Shown: positions 11,701 through 25,934 of the stretch, piece after piece | Layout: each line of letters starts with the position of its first letter | How positions within the stretch are numbered: position 1 is the first letter of the stretch | Notes under the pieces: model-generated | The model's input: the letters and a program-made list of their open reading frames with translations, nothing else | Databases searched by the model: none | What the model was told of the DNA's origin: nothing | Translations under genes and position numbers: made by a program | Assembly (NCBI GenBank): GCA_033439795.1 | Contig: JAUTDP010000015.1 | Span: 1 to 64,000, forward strand | From: Sordaria brevicollis | Taxonomy: Eukaryota; Ascomycota; Sordariomycetes; Sordariales; Sordariaceae | DNA length: 64,000 nucleotides | Direction of reading: 5' to 3'

Positions 11701-14700
11701 TATTATTTTATTTTTATACGAAATTAATTCGTAGGAATTTTTATTAATTTCGAAAGGAAGTATATATAATATATAGAATTTTATACTTTATATCTATCTT
11801 CTTTATTCCCTCTATTTATACCCCTAAAAACCCTATTAACCCCCTTTACCTAATTAAATTTTTTACGATTTTTTTTTCGGAAATTAATACCTATATAAAT
11901 AAGAATATAGGAAGTTTTAAAAAACCGTAAAATATAAATTTATTTTTCTATAGTATAAGTATTAATAATAATCTTTAATAAAACCCCTATTTATTATTAG
12001 AAAAACCTTCGAAATTAATTAAAATTTTACGCTCTTAATTAGAATCTTCCTTATTATTTTTATTATCCTCCTCCTTATCGTTTTCGTTATCCTTATTATT
12101 ATTTTCGTTATTTTCTTTATCTTTTTTATTTTCTTTATTTTCTTTATTATTACCCTCGTTTTCGCTATTATTATTTTCGCCGGTAATAAATTCCTCGCTA
12201 AAGGAATTCAAATCGTCATTATTAATATCGATTATTTCTTTATCTTTATTTTTATTATTAATTTTTATTACTATTAATAACCGTTTAAATACATCGTAAT
12301 TACCGCGGATTATAATACTTTTTCCTTTTAACCCTAAGGTTTCGGATTCCTAACGTATATATTCTAATTACTATTTATAATTAATGGGGACGGGTTCTTT
12401 ACTAATAACCTAATAATAAGGAGGAATATTATCGATTAATATTAAACGGGCGTAATTAATATTACGGCTCTAAGTAAAATATTTAATTTAATCGGACTTT
12501 AAGATTTTAATAAATTCGGGATTAAAACCTTCGATCGGATACTTCTTAATAAATTTAAAATTACTTAAAAATTTAATAAATACCGAATAATTTAAAGCCG
12601 TCTTATTATATTAAATATAATTACTATAAATCCCCCCTTAATATCCCTACCCAAAAATTTATAACCGACGAAAGGAGCTTAAATAGGAATATATTCCTAT
12701 TACTAATTAATAATATATACCGATATATACGTTTTTCGGAATTAATTAACGCAATACGAATAAATAATCCTATTTTTAGAAAAAAGGATAATAATTAATA
12801 GAAGGATATTAATAGAAAATAAAAGAATATTTATTCGTTATTAAATAATTAAATTATTAGCCTAAAAATCCGTTCTTTTTTTACTTTTATATAAATAAAA
12901 TAATAACCCTACGGCCAAACTCCTTTTTTCTCAATAAAGATATAGCGATTAAATAGGTTATAAAACGAATTGAATATCCGTTCTAAAGTTAATCGATATA
13001 TAATAAGTAAATTAAAAGATATAATTATAATTATTAGCAATTCGTTATTATTAATATACTATTTTATATATAATTAATTAATAATAATAAATTTATCGAT
13101 TAAATAAATATTTATAATAATATTAAATAGCCGAAAGTAATTATTTTAAATAATATTTTAAAGGGTATTAAGAAGAAGTCAAAATCGATATAGAAAATTA
13201 ATATAAATTTTAAAGAGGATCTATTTTTTATTATTAAAACGAAAATTAATTTAACGTATTATTTCCAAAATATTAAGGCCAAAGTATAACCGAAGAGAAT
13301 TGCAATTAATAATAGCGATATATTTTTTAATAAATAAAATAAAGGTATTAATATTTAAATTAAATTAATTAAATATAATAGGTTCTTTAATAAGGATTTC
13401 CCTCTAAAGGAGGCGAAATAAAGGGTTATTTATAGAGGGAAAGAAACCGGCGTTAAAATTGGAAAAAAATATTATATTAATTTATTATAAAGAATTTTTA
13501 TTTAGTAGTTTTACTTTTATTATTATTATTAATACTTTATTATATTTAAAAGGAGAAGGTTATTAGGAGGAAAAACGAAGAATAGTTATAAATAAAAATA
13601 TACTTTTTTTATACCTTTTTAATAAATAATCCTCGAAGGAAAAAGCTAATAGAAATTATTTTTTTAAAATTATTTATATTATATACCTTATAATTACGAA
13701 AAACCTTTAAACCGGATAAGAAAAATAATATCCGTTTATTTAAAATAATTTCGTAAAGTTTTAAAATTTTAATTAATTATAAAAAAGGGTTATAAACGCC
13801 GTTTTAAAGTACTTTTTTACTAAAAATAATGGGAAAAGTATTTTAATTCTAAAATTCGATTACGGATTAAAATTTTTAATTATACCAAAAGGCTAAGAAA
13901 TTATACTAAGGGAAATTAAATAAAATTTATTTATTTTATTATTTAAAACTTTAAATATAAATAGGATAAATAGAGATTAAAAGGAGTAAATTTAGAATAT
14001 TATAAGTAATTTATAAAAGGAAATTAAGAGAAAAAAAAGAATTTACGATTTTTCAACCTTATAAATAATTTACAAAATAGGTATAAAAACCCTTTATTTA
14101 TAACCCTTCTTTTCCTTCTTTTTCTTCCTTTTATATATTAATAAGCTTTTTTATAAATTTATATTATTATTACCTATTAAAAACCCTTCTATATTAAACC
14201 TTCTATCCTTTAGAATTTTATTATTAATTAAAATATTAATTAATATAAATTCTTCCAATTTTAATTATAATAATTTACCCCCGATCTTTATTATAAAAAT
14301 ACCGAATAATTACCTTTTTATAGTTTTTAAAATTATTCGGCGCTAAAATTAAGAGAATAAAATTTAGCCCTAATTCGGTAATATAATTATTAGAAAAATT
14401 TATCCCCTTCGTACTAAAAATGATTTAATTTATCGTAATAAGCCTTAAAATTAGAAATACCTTAGAATTAACCGGTAATAAAATATTATCCTTAATAAGA
14501 ATTTAACTTATTTAATTATTAAAAAGTTTAATAACGATGAATAAATAGCCAAAATTATACTCCGCTATATAACTATTCTTCCCGTTTTAGGATAGCTTAA
14601 TAAGTAATTAACCCCGATTATATCCTAAAATATAATAATATTAAAATTAATTAATATATAGTACTTAGCGAATATTGAAAATTAATAGGAAAGAGAAATA

Positions 14701-17700
14701 ATTTATACTAATTTATATTAAATATTACGAAAATATAGCGATTAAATTTATACTTTAATAAATTTAACTACTATTATTAAACGTAGTAAATTTTATATTA
14801 AAAATATTAATATTCGAAATAATTTGAAATTAATCCAATATTAATATTTTCCTATTATAATTAATAATTATTTTATTTTTATAATTTTTAATTAAAGAAA
14901 AACGTTTTAATTTCTTTATAATAATTTCTATAATTAATAACGCGAATAGAAAATTATAAAAATTTATAAAGTATTCGCAATTAAGAACTATATTTTTCTA
15001 ATACTAATAGGAGATCGAATCCCTAATATTTCCAATAATTAAAAGTAATTTAATATAATATTCCTAATATAATAAAGAACCTAGATTTATAACCTTTAAA
15101 TCTTAAAAATAGCCCGAATTTTTTTTATCGAAATAAAGCGTCGAAGTAAACCTATTAATAAATCACTTTAAAAGTCTATAATAATTGAATTTTAGGAATA
15201 AAGCAAATATTAATAAAAATATAATTAAATCCTTAATATAAAATAATTTAAAAATACTATAATTCGGTAATAAATAAAAATAATATACAATACCCTTTTA
15301 ATATAGTAAATAAAAAAGAATTTACTTTCGAAAAATTAGAAATAGTTAATTTATATAATTGTAAAGAAGAAAAGCGGAGAAGAAAACTTTAATCCCTAGC
15401 CCAAATTCTTTACGAATTTAATATATTAGAGAAATTATCTAAATAAATATCGCCCTATTAAAATAATTAGGTATTAATTAGTATAAGAATTTACTAATCT
15501 CTTTTATTTTCCTTATCCTCCTAAATAAAAACCTATTATTTAATCCCTCCCTAAAATTAAAAATACCCTACCCGATAATAATTTTATTAATAATATTTCT
15601 TTAATAATTATTAATATATAATTAAGAAGAGATCGCAATAATATTCTAACGTCTCCTATTAAAAAGAAATAATTATTACCGCTAATTCCTAAAGCGAAGA
15701 GGAAATATATAAAAGAATAATAAATATTAGTAATTAATATTAATAATTATAAGGGAAGAGAAATTATTATAATTAATAATTTTATTTTACTTAATAAATT
15801 TAGCGTAAATAATTAACTCCCGTTTACTAATAAATTTCGAAAATTTAATAATATAATTTTCAATACTAAATATATTCTAATATTATCCTAATATATTATA
15901 TTTACAAATTGTATTTAAAATATAGGATATATTATTATATTAATAACCTAAAATAAAAAAAAGATTAGTTAAGAAGAAAGTAAATAGAAAATAAAGTGTA
16001 AATTAGTTTAGAGAGAGAGAAAGAGAAGGGAGAGAGAGTTTAAGAAATTAAAAAGGTAAAAAAAGAAAAAATCGGTTAGGAAAAATTAAAATAATTATTA
16101 ATAAATTTAATTTTATAGGATTAATAAGCAAATTTAAAGGGAAGTTTAAAATAGGGCGGATAAATAAGTATAAGGGTATATAGTTAAATAGTAGATTTTT
16201 TCCGAATTTTTTCGAAAATTTTTCGTAATTTTTCATTCTAGAGGAATTCTTCTAGGGATTTTCCCTAATTATAATTTGAGAAAAGAAGTACAAGACAAAA
16301 ATACATTATAATAAATTAATTTAAAAGAAATATAATAATAATATATTAAATAAATTAAGAAAGAAAATTATAGAATAAATTTCGGACTTTTATATAGAAA
16401 GAAGGAAAGCTCTAAAGGAATAAAAGGAAAGAAGGGTAATTAAAAAGAAAAGAAAGAAGGTTAGGCAACTTTTGTTAAAATAATAATTAAACTTTATTCA
16501 ATCTTTAAAATAAAAATCTTCTTTAATTTAGTAAAAATTAACTCCTTAATTAAATCTTTAAGACTTCTTAACCCTATTTCTATAATAGGTAAAAGAAAAA
16601 ATACAATTAAATCGAAAAAAATATTCCTACTATTAAATTATTCCTTTCTCCCCTATAAATCTGCTCCTCTCTCTACTCTTTTAATCTTATTAAAAGTTTT
16701 TAATATAGCTCCTTTCCCAGTTGTTGTAGTAGTAATAGTTGTTTGGGGTTGTTTTTCTTCTCCATTTCAGGGTAAATTAATATTAACCGCCGAAATTATT
16801 TACGGAAAGATCTTTTATCGCTACCCGGTTTCCCCGGGTCAATTTTATTACTACTAAAATCCCTTTAAAAAGTATAACGCTTTAAGAAATTATTACGCCG
16901 TTTATTATTAAATTATATTTATTATTAAGGATAAAAATAGTAAAATAATTTTAAACTTTAATAATCGCTCTAATTAATTAAAAATTATTAAAATTACGGG
17001 TAAATATTCTCGAAAAGTTTGCAAAAAATTTATAAAAAATTTATAAAAAGTTTATAAAAAATTAAAAAAACCTTTAAAAAAGGTTTTTAAAGGCTTTTCA
17101 AACGTATAATAACTTCGAATTAATATTTATTTTATTAAAATAATACGCCCACTATAATTACTTCTTTATATATAGCGCTAATTTTTACGCTAATTATATT
17201 AATTCTTTCGCTTTTATTAAAGCGGGAATTTTATTTTTAGCGAAAAAAAAATGAGAACGTTAATTAAAATATATCGAAATAATTATTGCAAATTAAATTA
17301 AAAATAAAAATATCCTAATTAAAATTTTATTAAAATTTTAATAACTTTTAACCAACCTTTAATTAATACGTTAATAATTATATAATCTATTATTATTTAA
17401 ACCGCTATAACCGCTATTATTAAACGTATTTAAATTAAAATTAACGTTATAATCGACTTAATCCTCGACGTTATAATATCCGAGAAAAAATATAAATAAC
17501 CTTTAAAAAAGGATTTTAATAATCCCCTTTTAAATAATTATAAAAAGTTATACTACGATTTCTTAAAGATTAACGCTAATTAGGAATTTATTTTCGACCC
17601 TTTAATTACCGATAATAAATTCTACGAAATTTATAAAAATAAAAAACGTAAATAATTCAAAATTAAATACTTAATAACTTTTTATTAATTAATAAATTTA

Positions 17701-19150
17701 AATATCGTATACAATTTTCAAGATCTTTATTATAACCGTAGTAATAAAGATTTTATAGAATATAATATCTCGGCTTTCTTTTAATATACCTTTAATTAAA
17801 TTTTGGGTATTATTTATTTTATAAGTAGGGATATTTATATAAATAACGTTATTTAAAAGAAGAATAAAGTAAAACGTATTATTAATAAAAGTAAGAATAA
17901 ATTTACTATTTATATTAATTACCTTTATAAAAAGGAAAGCTTCCCTCTACGTTATAATAATATTATTCCTTATAAACCGAAGGAGGGAGATAATAAAGAG
18001 GATAATAAAGAAAAAAAGTTAAAAAATCTAAAATTAATTAATAAAATCTAATTTATATAAAAGAAAATTGGGATAATAAATTTATAATACTTTATATAAT
18101 ATTTTAGACAATTTAATTTCGAAATTAGTAAAAGCCTAGTAATATATTTTTAAAACCTTTTTTTTAAGTTTTTTAAAGGTTATAAAGCTCTAAATAACCT
18201 TTTCTTCAATTTTAAGAATTATAATTCGAAATAAATATATAATAATTTCCAAAATTCAAATTCCTAAATCAATTTTTATAAAAATGTATTTTAATTTAGA
18301 AATTTTTCTTTTATCTAAATTATACTTCGCATTTTCGTAAAAAAAAAAATCTTTTTAAAAAAATTCCAATTTTCTTAAAAGATCTTAATTAGACCTTTAA
18401 TATACTTTAATAAAATCTAAGAAAGGTCTTTTATCCAAAGAAATTAAAAATTAAAATAAAATATTATTAATAATTCGAATATTACACTTATTCCTTCTTA
18501 TAATCTATTATATAAAGTAAAGAAAAATCCAATTTAAATAAATTTATAATATAATAATAAATATAATTTATAAATAAATTTATAAATAATTAAATATTTC
18601 TATATAAATTCTAGTTACGTTATTTTATATAAATATATATAATTATGAAAATCTGGAAAAATATTAAAAAAAATTATTATTACGAAGTATAAATACTTTT
18701 TAAATAGAAATAATTTAAAAAATATTTAATATTGATCGATATATTATATTTATTAATAAAATAATTAATTTAATTTATATATAATTTATAATAAATTTCA
18801 AAACTTTATATACATTTTATAAAATAATAATAATATAATAAATAAATATATATAATTATTTCATTATTATTCTATAATTTTTTTTTACTAAATATAATAA
18901 AAACAAATATTAATATAAAAATTATAATAAAATAAAAGAAAGTTCTATATCAAAAAACTTATTTATTTAAAATTTATATAAAAATATTATATATTTATTA
19001 AAAATTAATTTAAATAAATATGTTTTATAAATAAAATTATTTAAAAACCTAAAATATAATTTAAGAATATAATATAAATAATAAATAAAATAATAAAATT
19101 TATATATAATTAATAAATAATAATAAATTTATAGAAATTTAAATAAAAAT
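11700..19150. other. AT-rich RIP-mutated DNA, identity unresolved
   Basis: No gene or complete element could be supported here. Visible items are purine-rich and pyrimidine-rich stretches (about 16010-16050), a short period-11 array at 17018-17092 ending in a hairpin-like CCTTTAAAAAAGG palindrome, a partly less mutated patch at 16640-16840 with ordinary TG/CA content, and a nearly open plus-strand frame at 17578-18052. From 18.5 to 19.15 kb the sequence is almost pure A and T. This is presumably older transposon debris. Confidence 0.5.
17578..18052 (+). pseudogene. RIP-damaged coding fossil, protein not recognised
   Basis: One plus-strand frame runs for about 158 codons with only a handful of stops. 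Each is a TAA or TAG that a single RIP transition from CAA, CAG or TGG would create. The translation contains FDPLITDNKFYEIYKN and a lysine-rich tail. I do not recognise the family. It could be a transposon ORF or a former host gene that was duplicated. Confidence 0.35.
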
Positions 19151-19162
19151 TAAAATTAGATT

Positions 19163-19246
19163 ATAAAGGGTTAAAAAAGATTTAAAAAAGGGTTAGAAAA
19201 GGGTTAAAAAAGGGTTAGGAAAGGGTTAGAGAACGGTTAAAGAACG
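19163..19246. repeat. 11-bp minisatellite (GAAAAGGGTTA type), left part, interrupted by element D
   Basis: About seven to eight units of 11-12 bp with consensus RAAAAGGGTTA, drifting to GAGAACGGTTA next to the transposon. Removing element D and one GAACG duplication joins the units in perfect 11-bp phase to two more units at 28289-28311, so the element inserted into a pre-existing array. Confidence 0.85.
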
Positions 19247-19552
19247 TATTACGGGGCACGAGCAAGTAGTAAGGTACGATATTTATTATTGTACGAAGAA
19301 TAGGAAATAATTTTATACGCCGCGATTATTTTATATAATTACGATATAGCCAATACGTAGCCCTAATTACGTATATAAGTCTAAATAACGCCGGGACTAA
19401 AATACTAGGGTACTATAGGCACAGTCAATTACAATCGTCGCGACCATAATTGTATTCTATCTATTAATTCCAATATTATACGTAAATAACTATTATCAAT
19501 TAATATATACAATACGACCACTTTTATATAGGAGTAAATAATACCTATAATA
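19247..19552 (-). repeat. Element D 3' LTR (left)
   Basis: 306 bp, collinear with 27983-28288. The outer left end keeps GCACGAGCAAGTAGTAAGG where the inner end of the other copy reads GCACGAATAAATAATAAGG. Confidence 0.93.
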
Positions 19553-19564
19553 CTACCCCCCTCT
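19553..19564 (-). other. Element D polypurine tract
   Basis: The minus strand reads AGAGGGGGGTAG immediately before the 3' LTR. Its purine run and its contact with the LTR mark it as the plus-strand priming site and fix the minus orientation. Confidence 0.8.
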
Positions 19565-20595
19565 AAAATAAAACTCCCCGTTTAAAAATTCCATTCCTAA
19601 ATATTTATCTATCTTTTAATTAATTATTACCAAAGTAAATCCCTAAGCGGGAATTTACTATATACTAAAACTCTTCCTTAAAAATTAACCTTTTACTAAA
19701 CTTCTATTAAATTTAACCCTTTCCTTCAAACCTCTCTTTACTTATAATAACCTAAATATTATTTTAAACGCTTATTATCCTCTTTTTATAAACCCTTACT
19801 CTCTCTTTATTTATTACTAGCCCCGAAAAGGGTATTATAAAGACGCTTATAATATAGTAATTTATTAACGAATAAATTACTATTAATAATATAAATTATA
19901 GAAACCCGTATTCGATTCCTATCCGTACTATTCTAATAATTATTTTCGTTATTTCTATTAATTATAATATTAAAATATTATAAATAAAGGGCTAAAGGTA
20001 TTAAGGGTAATAAACGAGGGTAAGGGGATATACGCTATAATAAATATCGTACTATCTCCTATTTCTTAACGATATTTCGCCGAAAGGTTCGAAGTATAAA
20101 GGATTCGGGCGGGGCATGCAATTAAAACGGAGGAACCTCCTTTTTTTTTTTTTTACTATTTTTATCTATCTTTTTATCTTTTATTTAAATATTATTTAAT
20201 TTAACGCTACGTCGTATTTATCGGTTATCGGCGGCTAATATAATTAATATTAGCATTAATAATAGTATTATTATATTTTTATTATTATTAATACCGTCCG
20301 GAAAAATACCTATTTTTAACTATTTCTTATACCCCTTTCTTAATAACGGGTAAAGCAAATCCAATTCTAGGTATTTTTTATAAAATTATTAAATTAATTC
20401 GTAGTACCCGTTAAAATTAAATGCGGATTATTAATTGGGGGGATAATAACTCTATTTTACTAAATACTTCTACTCCCCTCCTTACTTCTTATAATTTAAT
20501 AATTCGTCGAACTTCCAACGACGGTCTTCCTCAAAATTATCTATTCTAATAACCTCTATACTTTTATTAATTTTAATATCTAATATTAATTCTAT

Positions 20596-20799
20596 TTAAC
20601 CTAATAGCCCTAAAACGTAAAATTTTACCCTAAAAACGTTAATAATATATATAACCTTTATATTCTTAAACAAAGCTAATTCGATTATATATAAACTAAC
20701 CTTTATAATACGAAAAGGGCCTTTAAAACGTAGGGCGAATTTATTATATAATTGGCTAATTGCGTAATTAAATATATCGAATATTACCTCATCCCCCAC
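20596..20799 (-). pseudogene. Element D integrase C-terminal domain fossil
   Basis: A 67-codon open frame. It reads MGDEVIFD near the start, then KFALRFKGPFRIIKV and ELALFKNIKVIYIINVF. This is the C-terminal block of Ty3/gypsy integrases (GD-x-V-x-LD, then KL-x-PR-x-GPF-x-I, then LELP-x-x-x-KIHPVFHVSLL). His-to-Tyr and His-to-Asn style replacements fit RIP. It is open only because this segment had few Gln and Trp codons. Confidence 0.85.
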
Positions 20800-21229
20800 C
20801 TTATATTTAGGAATATTATTATAATAAATATTAATTATTACTTCGTATTTCTCCTAAGTTTAAAAGGACGAGGTTTTAACGAAATTTTATACTTCCTTAA
20901 ACCTTAAAATTAATTAATTCGCGCTAAAGATCTATTTTTTCCATATATTTATAACGTTTAATAATATAAATAATAATAACTCGATATTTATCCGAAGGTA
21001 AAAACTATAATTAGCGAAGAAAAGAGTAATATTAATCGTAATAAATTTAAAATTATTACTTAAAAATTCGGCTAAAGGTAATTAATTTACCCAATTATTT
21101 TATACCCAATTAACGAATATTTTAAAATATTATTCTATTTCCGTATTAATCCGTTCGGTTTAATTATTAATTTCTTTATAATATAGAATAATTAATTTCA
21201 ATTTTACGCTTAATCTTTATAAAAAATAT

Positions 21230-21500
21230 AATTAGAAGGTTAATATAAATTAGACGCCTCTATCCAAAATAATTATATTTAATAGGCTATAAAAAGTATA
21301 AATTTTATTAATAAATTTCTCGCTTAATTCTTTTATTATAAAGCTTTTATATAGAATAAAATACTATATTTTTATTAATTTATCGATTACTATTAGAACG
21401 TATTAATACTTTACGCTTCTTCTTACCCGTTTTAATTTAAGTAAAGGTATAATATAATCGATAAAAATATCCCTTTATAGCGCGTAGGAAATAAGTAATA
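21230..21500 (-). pseudogene. Element D integrase core fossil
   Basis: On the minus strand the frame reads IFIDYIIPL, then VIDKLTKIQYFIP, then ILDRGVQF. These match the catalytic core of gypsy integrases (D-x-IGPLP, VDRLTK-x-x-HFIP, SDRG-x-QF). The first and second catalytic Asp positions appear kept; both surrounding contexts have stops or substitutions. Confidence 0.75.
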
Positions 21501-22889
21501 ATTTTAGAAAGCCGCTAATTAATATTTTAATAACTTTAATCTTATAATATAGGATATAACTCCTATAATACTAATTTATAACGTTCGTTATTCCTAATTA
21601 TTAATACTAATATATTAATACTATTATTTTATCCCTACCCGGGTACTTTCCTTATATTAAATCATAAATCCGATAAATAAATTCGAATTAAATTTTTTCG
21701 TCGTTAAATAATATAATTAATTTATTATAAAATATTATTCTATTATTAATTAGCCTATACTTTATAAACGGAATCTTAAACTTCTTTTTAAAATACTTTA
21801 GCTAACGAATATTTAAACGAATTACTATTCGAATATTTACTATAAAGGGGGAATTAACGTATACCTAATCGATTAAATTATTTATATAAATTCCTAAGCC
21901 TTCTTCGTTATCCTCCTCTATAATATCCTCGAATTTATAAATTACTAGTAAAGAGCCGTCTTTTATTATAACGTTTATTATAAAACCCTCCCCATTTATA
22001 TTTATAAGGCTATTTTCCTAAGCGAATAATTTTTTATTAAAATATAAGGGATTAATTAACGGCTTTTCCCTTACTTTAAATCTATTATCGGTCGCCTCTC
22101 GTAATATATCTTTTAGCTTCCTACTCAACGCATCTAATCTTATATTCGTTAAATTAAAATAATATTTAATTATAAAATTAAACTTTAATAAGAATTCTAA
22201 TTATTTTATATATCGCAATATTAACTTCTTTATTATACTAAACGTTTTTAAATTCTTATAATCTATAATAATTTCGAATAATTATATAAATCCTTTTAAT
22301 TCTAACTTCTATTCCTCTAAAGCCTTAATAACGGCGAATAGCTCTTTATTATAAATATTATAATTATATTCAATTAGGGAGTACTTTACTAAAAAATATA
22401 CTACCGAATATAGAACGCCGTCGTATATTTAAGAGAGGGTACCTCCTACCGCCCAATTTAATATATTAACTTCAATTATTATTAATTTCTCCTAATTATA
22501 AATTTTAAAAATTAGTACGGTCGTAAATACCTTTTTTAATACTTCGAACGCCGCGTTATATTCTTCGGTTTAATTCTATTCGATATTTTTATTAATTAAA
22601 TTATATAAAGGCTTCTCTATCTTTAAAAACCTATTAATAAACCTTCGGTAGAAGTTTATAAAATTTAAAAAGCGTTATAATTACCTTTTTTAATAAATAC
22701 CTCCTATTTAATAATAGTATTAACCTTTTCCTAATTTATTTTAATACCTCCCAGTATAATAATTAAGCCTAAATATTTAATTCTTTAAGTATAGAATTTA
22801 TATTTATTAATATCGATTTAAAGTCTAACGTCGATTAACCGTTATAATACTTCCTTAATATATAAAACGTATTCTTCGTATATCTTTAA

Positions 22890-22960
22890 AAAGATTAAAA
22901 TATTATCGAAGTACGCCATTATATAAATATTTAAAATATTATATAGGATATTATTAATAA
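22890..22960 (-). pseudogene. Element D reverse transcriptase active-site fossil
   Basis: The minus frame reads MAYFDNILIFLKIYEEYV, the YxDD block of gypsy reverse transcriptase. The second Asp is Asn (22902-22904). The first Asp codon follows a C, and so lacked the TpG context RIP needs. Confidence 0.85.
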
Positions 22961-23111
22961 AGTTTTAAAACGACGCTAATATTTTAAATAATTTAAATAA
23001 ATATATTAATAATTCGTATAAACTAAAACGGGTAATAAATACCGTTAATTATTCGTACCCTTCCATTATTTTTAATTTATTAAAGGTTATAATAATATCG
23101 ACCTTCGTAAA

Positions 23112-23309
23112 TTACTTTACTTTATAAATAATATTAAATATCTCCCTAATTAATAATAACGGGTATTTATTTTTTAGTAAAATTTCGTTAATACCGTAGT
23201 AATTAACGTAGATTCTAACGCCTTTACCTAATTTTCTTATTAATAAGACCGGAAACGCTACGTCTAAAGTTAATAGTTTAATAAAACCCTTTACTAAATT
23301 ATTATCCAA
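23112..23309 (-). pseudogene. Element D reverse transcriptase palm fossil
   Basis: A 65-codon open frame containing DNNLVKGFIKL, then FPVLLIRKLGKGVRIYVNYYGINEI, then NKYPLLLIREIF. This is the N-terminal palm of gypsy reverse transcriptase (KGFIR-x-S-x-SPA-x-SPVLLV-x-KKDG-x-LR-x-CVDYRGLN, then KNRYPLPLI). The catalytic Asp of the VDYR motif is Asn, again by G to A. It lies just upstream of the YxDD fossil, as expected. Confidence 0.9.
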
Positions 23310-25126
23310 TTATTATTTAATAATTTTTATTTTTTAAAATAATATTAGCCGTATTCGGGAATATAATAATAAATTTACTCTTAACTTCAATTCGATCTTA
23401 TAATTATAGGACCGATATTTTAGAATAATATTTATTTATTTAAAATCTATTATATAAAATAAATTTTTATATTCGTTAGAAAAACGTTCCTTAATTTATT
23501 CGGGCGTATATTTAAATTGCGTAGATTTTTCTATAAACTTAATAATATCTTCGTCCGTAATACCGCAAATACGATCGATATTTATTAAAAGTATAGGTTT
23601 ATATTCCTCCAATTTTTATTCTTCCTTCGGCTTTTCTTCTAATTCTTCGGCGATACCCAATTTATAAATTCTATTAATAAATTCTCAAACTACTTCTCCT
23701 AACTATAAAATATAATTTAAGTTAGGTACTTTTCCTATAACGTCTATTTTATAGAAATCGATAAATTCGTAGACCTTTTCGTTTTAAAAGAATTATTTAT
23801 ATAATTCGCCTTTTCCTTATAAAATCTCCCGCTAAGTATTCTTTAATAACATTAAAAAAGTAATTAATATTTTCTTTACCTTTTAATACTCTTTAAAGGT
23901 AATTTAAATAATTATATTAATTCTTATACCCTTTATTTTTATATTAAATATAAAAATTCTAATATTAACGAATTTAATATCTTTAAAGTTTAATACTACT
24001 ATATTTATAAACGGTTTAAAAAATTACTATATTATACGCCTTAGCTATTCTAATCTTTTTATTATTTAAATACGTTTACCGCCGATTATTTATATTTAGG
24101 CTTTATAAATATTTAAAATTAATTTTTTTATTAGCCCGAAGGGTTTTTAAAATAATAATACGTATACTAATATTATTAATACCTCTATTATAGCGCCCTA
24201 ATTCCCTCTTAGCGCTACCGTTACGTTCGCCGCTTAATTAAATAAATCCTCTTCTTCTTTAAATTCGTCCTCAAATTCTTCGTCGGAAAAGAGGTCGTAT
24301 AAATTATCCTCCTTATATACTTCGGGAAAGCGGAAATCATCCTTACGTATTCTAAGAAAGCTGGCCTTAGTTAAATAATATTATATAATATAAATAAATA
24401 AATAAAATTAATTCCAAATTATAATATTAATAACCTAATCGATATTAAAATTATACTATTATAATTATAATTATCCTAAAATAACCGGGTAATCCTCCGC
24501 TAAATTTATTAGGAAAAAATTAATAATTTTATTATAATTACCGATCCTTATAATAATTTTAACGTATTCGTCGATTTATTCTTTAAAATCCTTATTAATT
24601 AAATATAAAAGCTTTAATTTATTAAATTTTTTATATTTTAAATAGGCTTTTTGAATAAACGTTCGATTTATAAAAACTTTCCCGGAGTAGCCGGAATCGA
24701 TTAGAAATATATATTCTACTTTATTATTACGCTATAAATACTAAAGATAAATAAATAAGAAAATTGTATTTTACTTCTTATAAAATTCTAAATTACCGAA
24801 TTTTAATAATTATTCTTCCTTCTAATTATTTAAAACTTAAATATTAAATTTCCAATTCTCTAATACTTCCTTTTTCTTTAATATCCCTAAATACCTTTAA
24901 TTACAATTTAAATTTAAGGTTCGCTATTTTTTTATTAAACGGGGTTAATAAGGGGGGTTATAACGGCCGGGGTAGCTAGAAGAACGGCCAGGGCCTAGGC
25001 CGGAGCCGGGTTAGCGGTATTATTTATAGTACGGTTATTAATTTTATTTTTATTATTCTTTTTAATAATATCGAAATTTTTACGAATTAGCTGCTAGCCT
25101 TTACTACTATAATTAATAGTACTACA

Positions 25127-25168
25127 GCAATCCTTAATTATATATTTACCCTTATTATAATTTATATA
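25127..25168 (-). pseudogene. Element D gag zinc-knuckle fossil
   Basis: The minus frame reads YINYNKGKYIIKDC. The spacing is exactly that of a retroviral-type CCHC zinc knuckle (C-x2-C-x4-H-x4-C), but the first, second and third ligands are Tyr. TGC to TAC/TAT and CAC to TAC/TAT are single RIP transitions. Only the last Cys remains. Confidence 0.75.
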
Positions 25169-25934
25169 ATTACCTTTATTATAATAAATTTATAAAATAT
25201 CTTTATAAATTATAATAAATTTAATACGGTCTAAATTTATAATATTAAGGTCTTTCTTATTATTATTATTCGAATTATTATTTCCTCCGCTACCGCCGTT
25301 AATAAATAATAAGCCGGTTCCGCGGATTAAAGTAAATTTATTTTAAATTCTAAAGATATTTTTATATAGGTCGGACTATCCTTTCTAATTATCGCGGGCT
25401 GGAATTATAGGTTAATAATTAATTGAATCGGCTATAATTTTAAAAATTTTACTATAGAGTAAACGAATACAGGTAACTTTATTATAATTATAGTAATTAG
25501 CTAATAAAATGAATTAGGATTTAAAATCGTCGTAATTAATATATTTACCCTTCTATTTAAATTTTTATAAATTAACTTCGGTTATAGCTACGATATTTCC
25601 CTAATAATAATAATTATTAAAATATTTAAAAAATTTATTATTAATGGATTATTCCTAAATAACTAAATATTAAGGGTTATTAAAAATCGTTTTTTAATAT
25701 TCGCTAACGTTAATTTTAACTTCTCTATTTAAATAAAATATAGTATAAAATAATTTAAAGATTTTATTAAGGAAATTATATATATTTATTATTTAACGGG
25801 TACGGATAGCCGTAATTTAAATAGAGAATTCGTTATAGCGCTTTATAATATCGATTTCTTCGTTTATAAACGTAAGGGGGTCCTTAATAAAGTCTTTATA
25901 ATAATAAATTATTAAAGGACTACCGCTATAAGGA

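Noticed and set aside
16048..16236. Minus-strand frame of 62 codons
   Set aside because: Composition is just AT-rich codons (Ile, Leu, Asn, Phe, Lys); no motif and no neighbours.
16640..16840. Less mutated patch as an inserted MITE like that at 26541
   Set aside because: No inverted ends or target duplication could be found by eye; it may simply be a segment outside the RIPped duplication.
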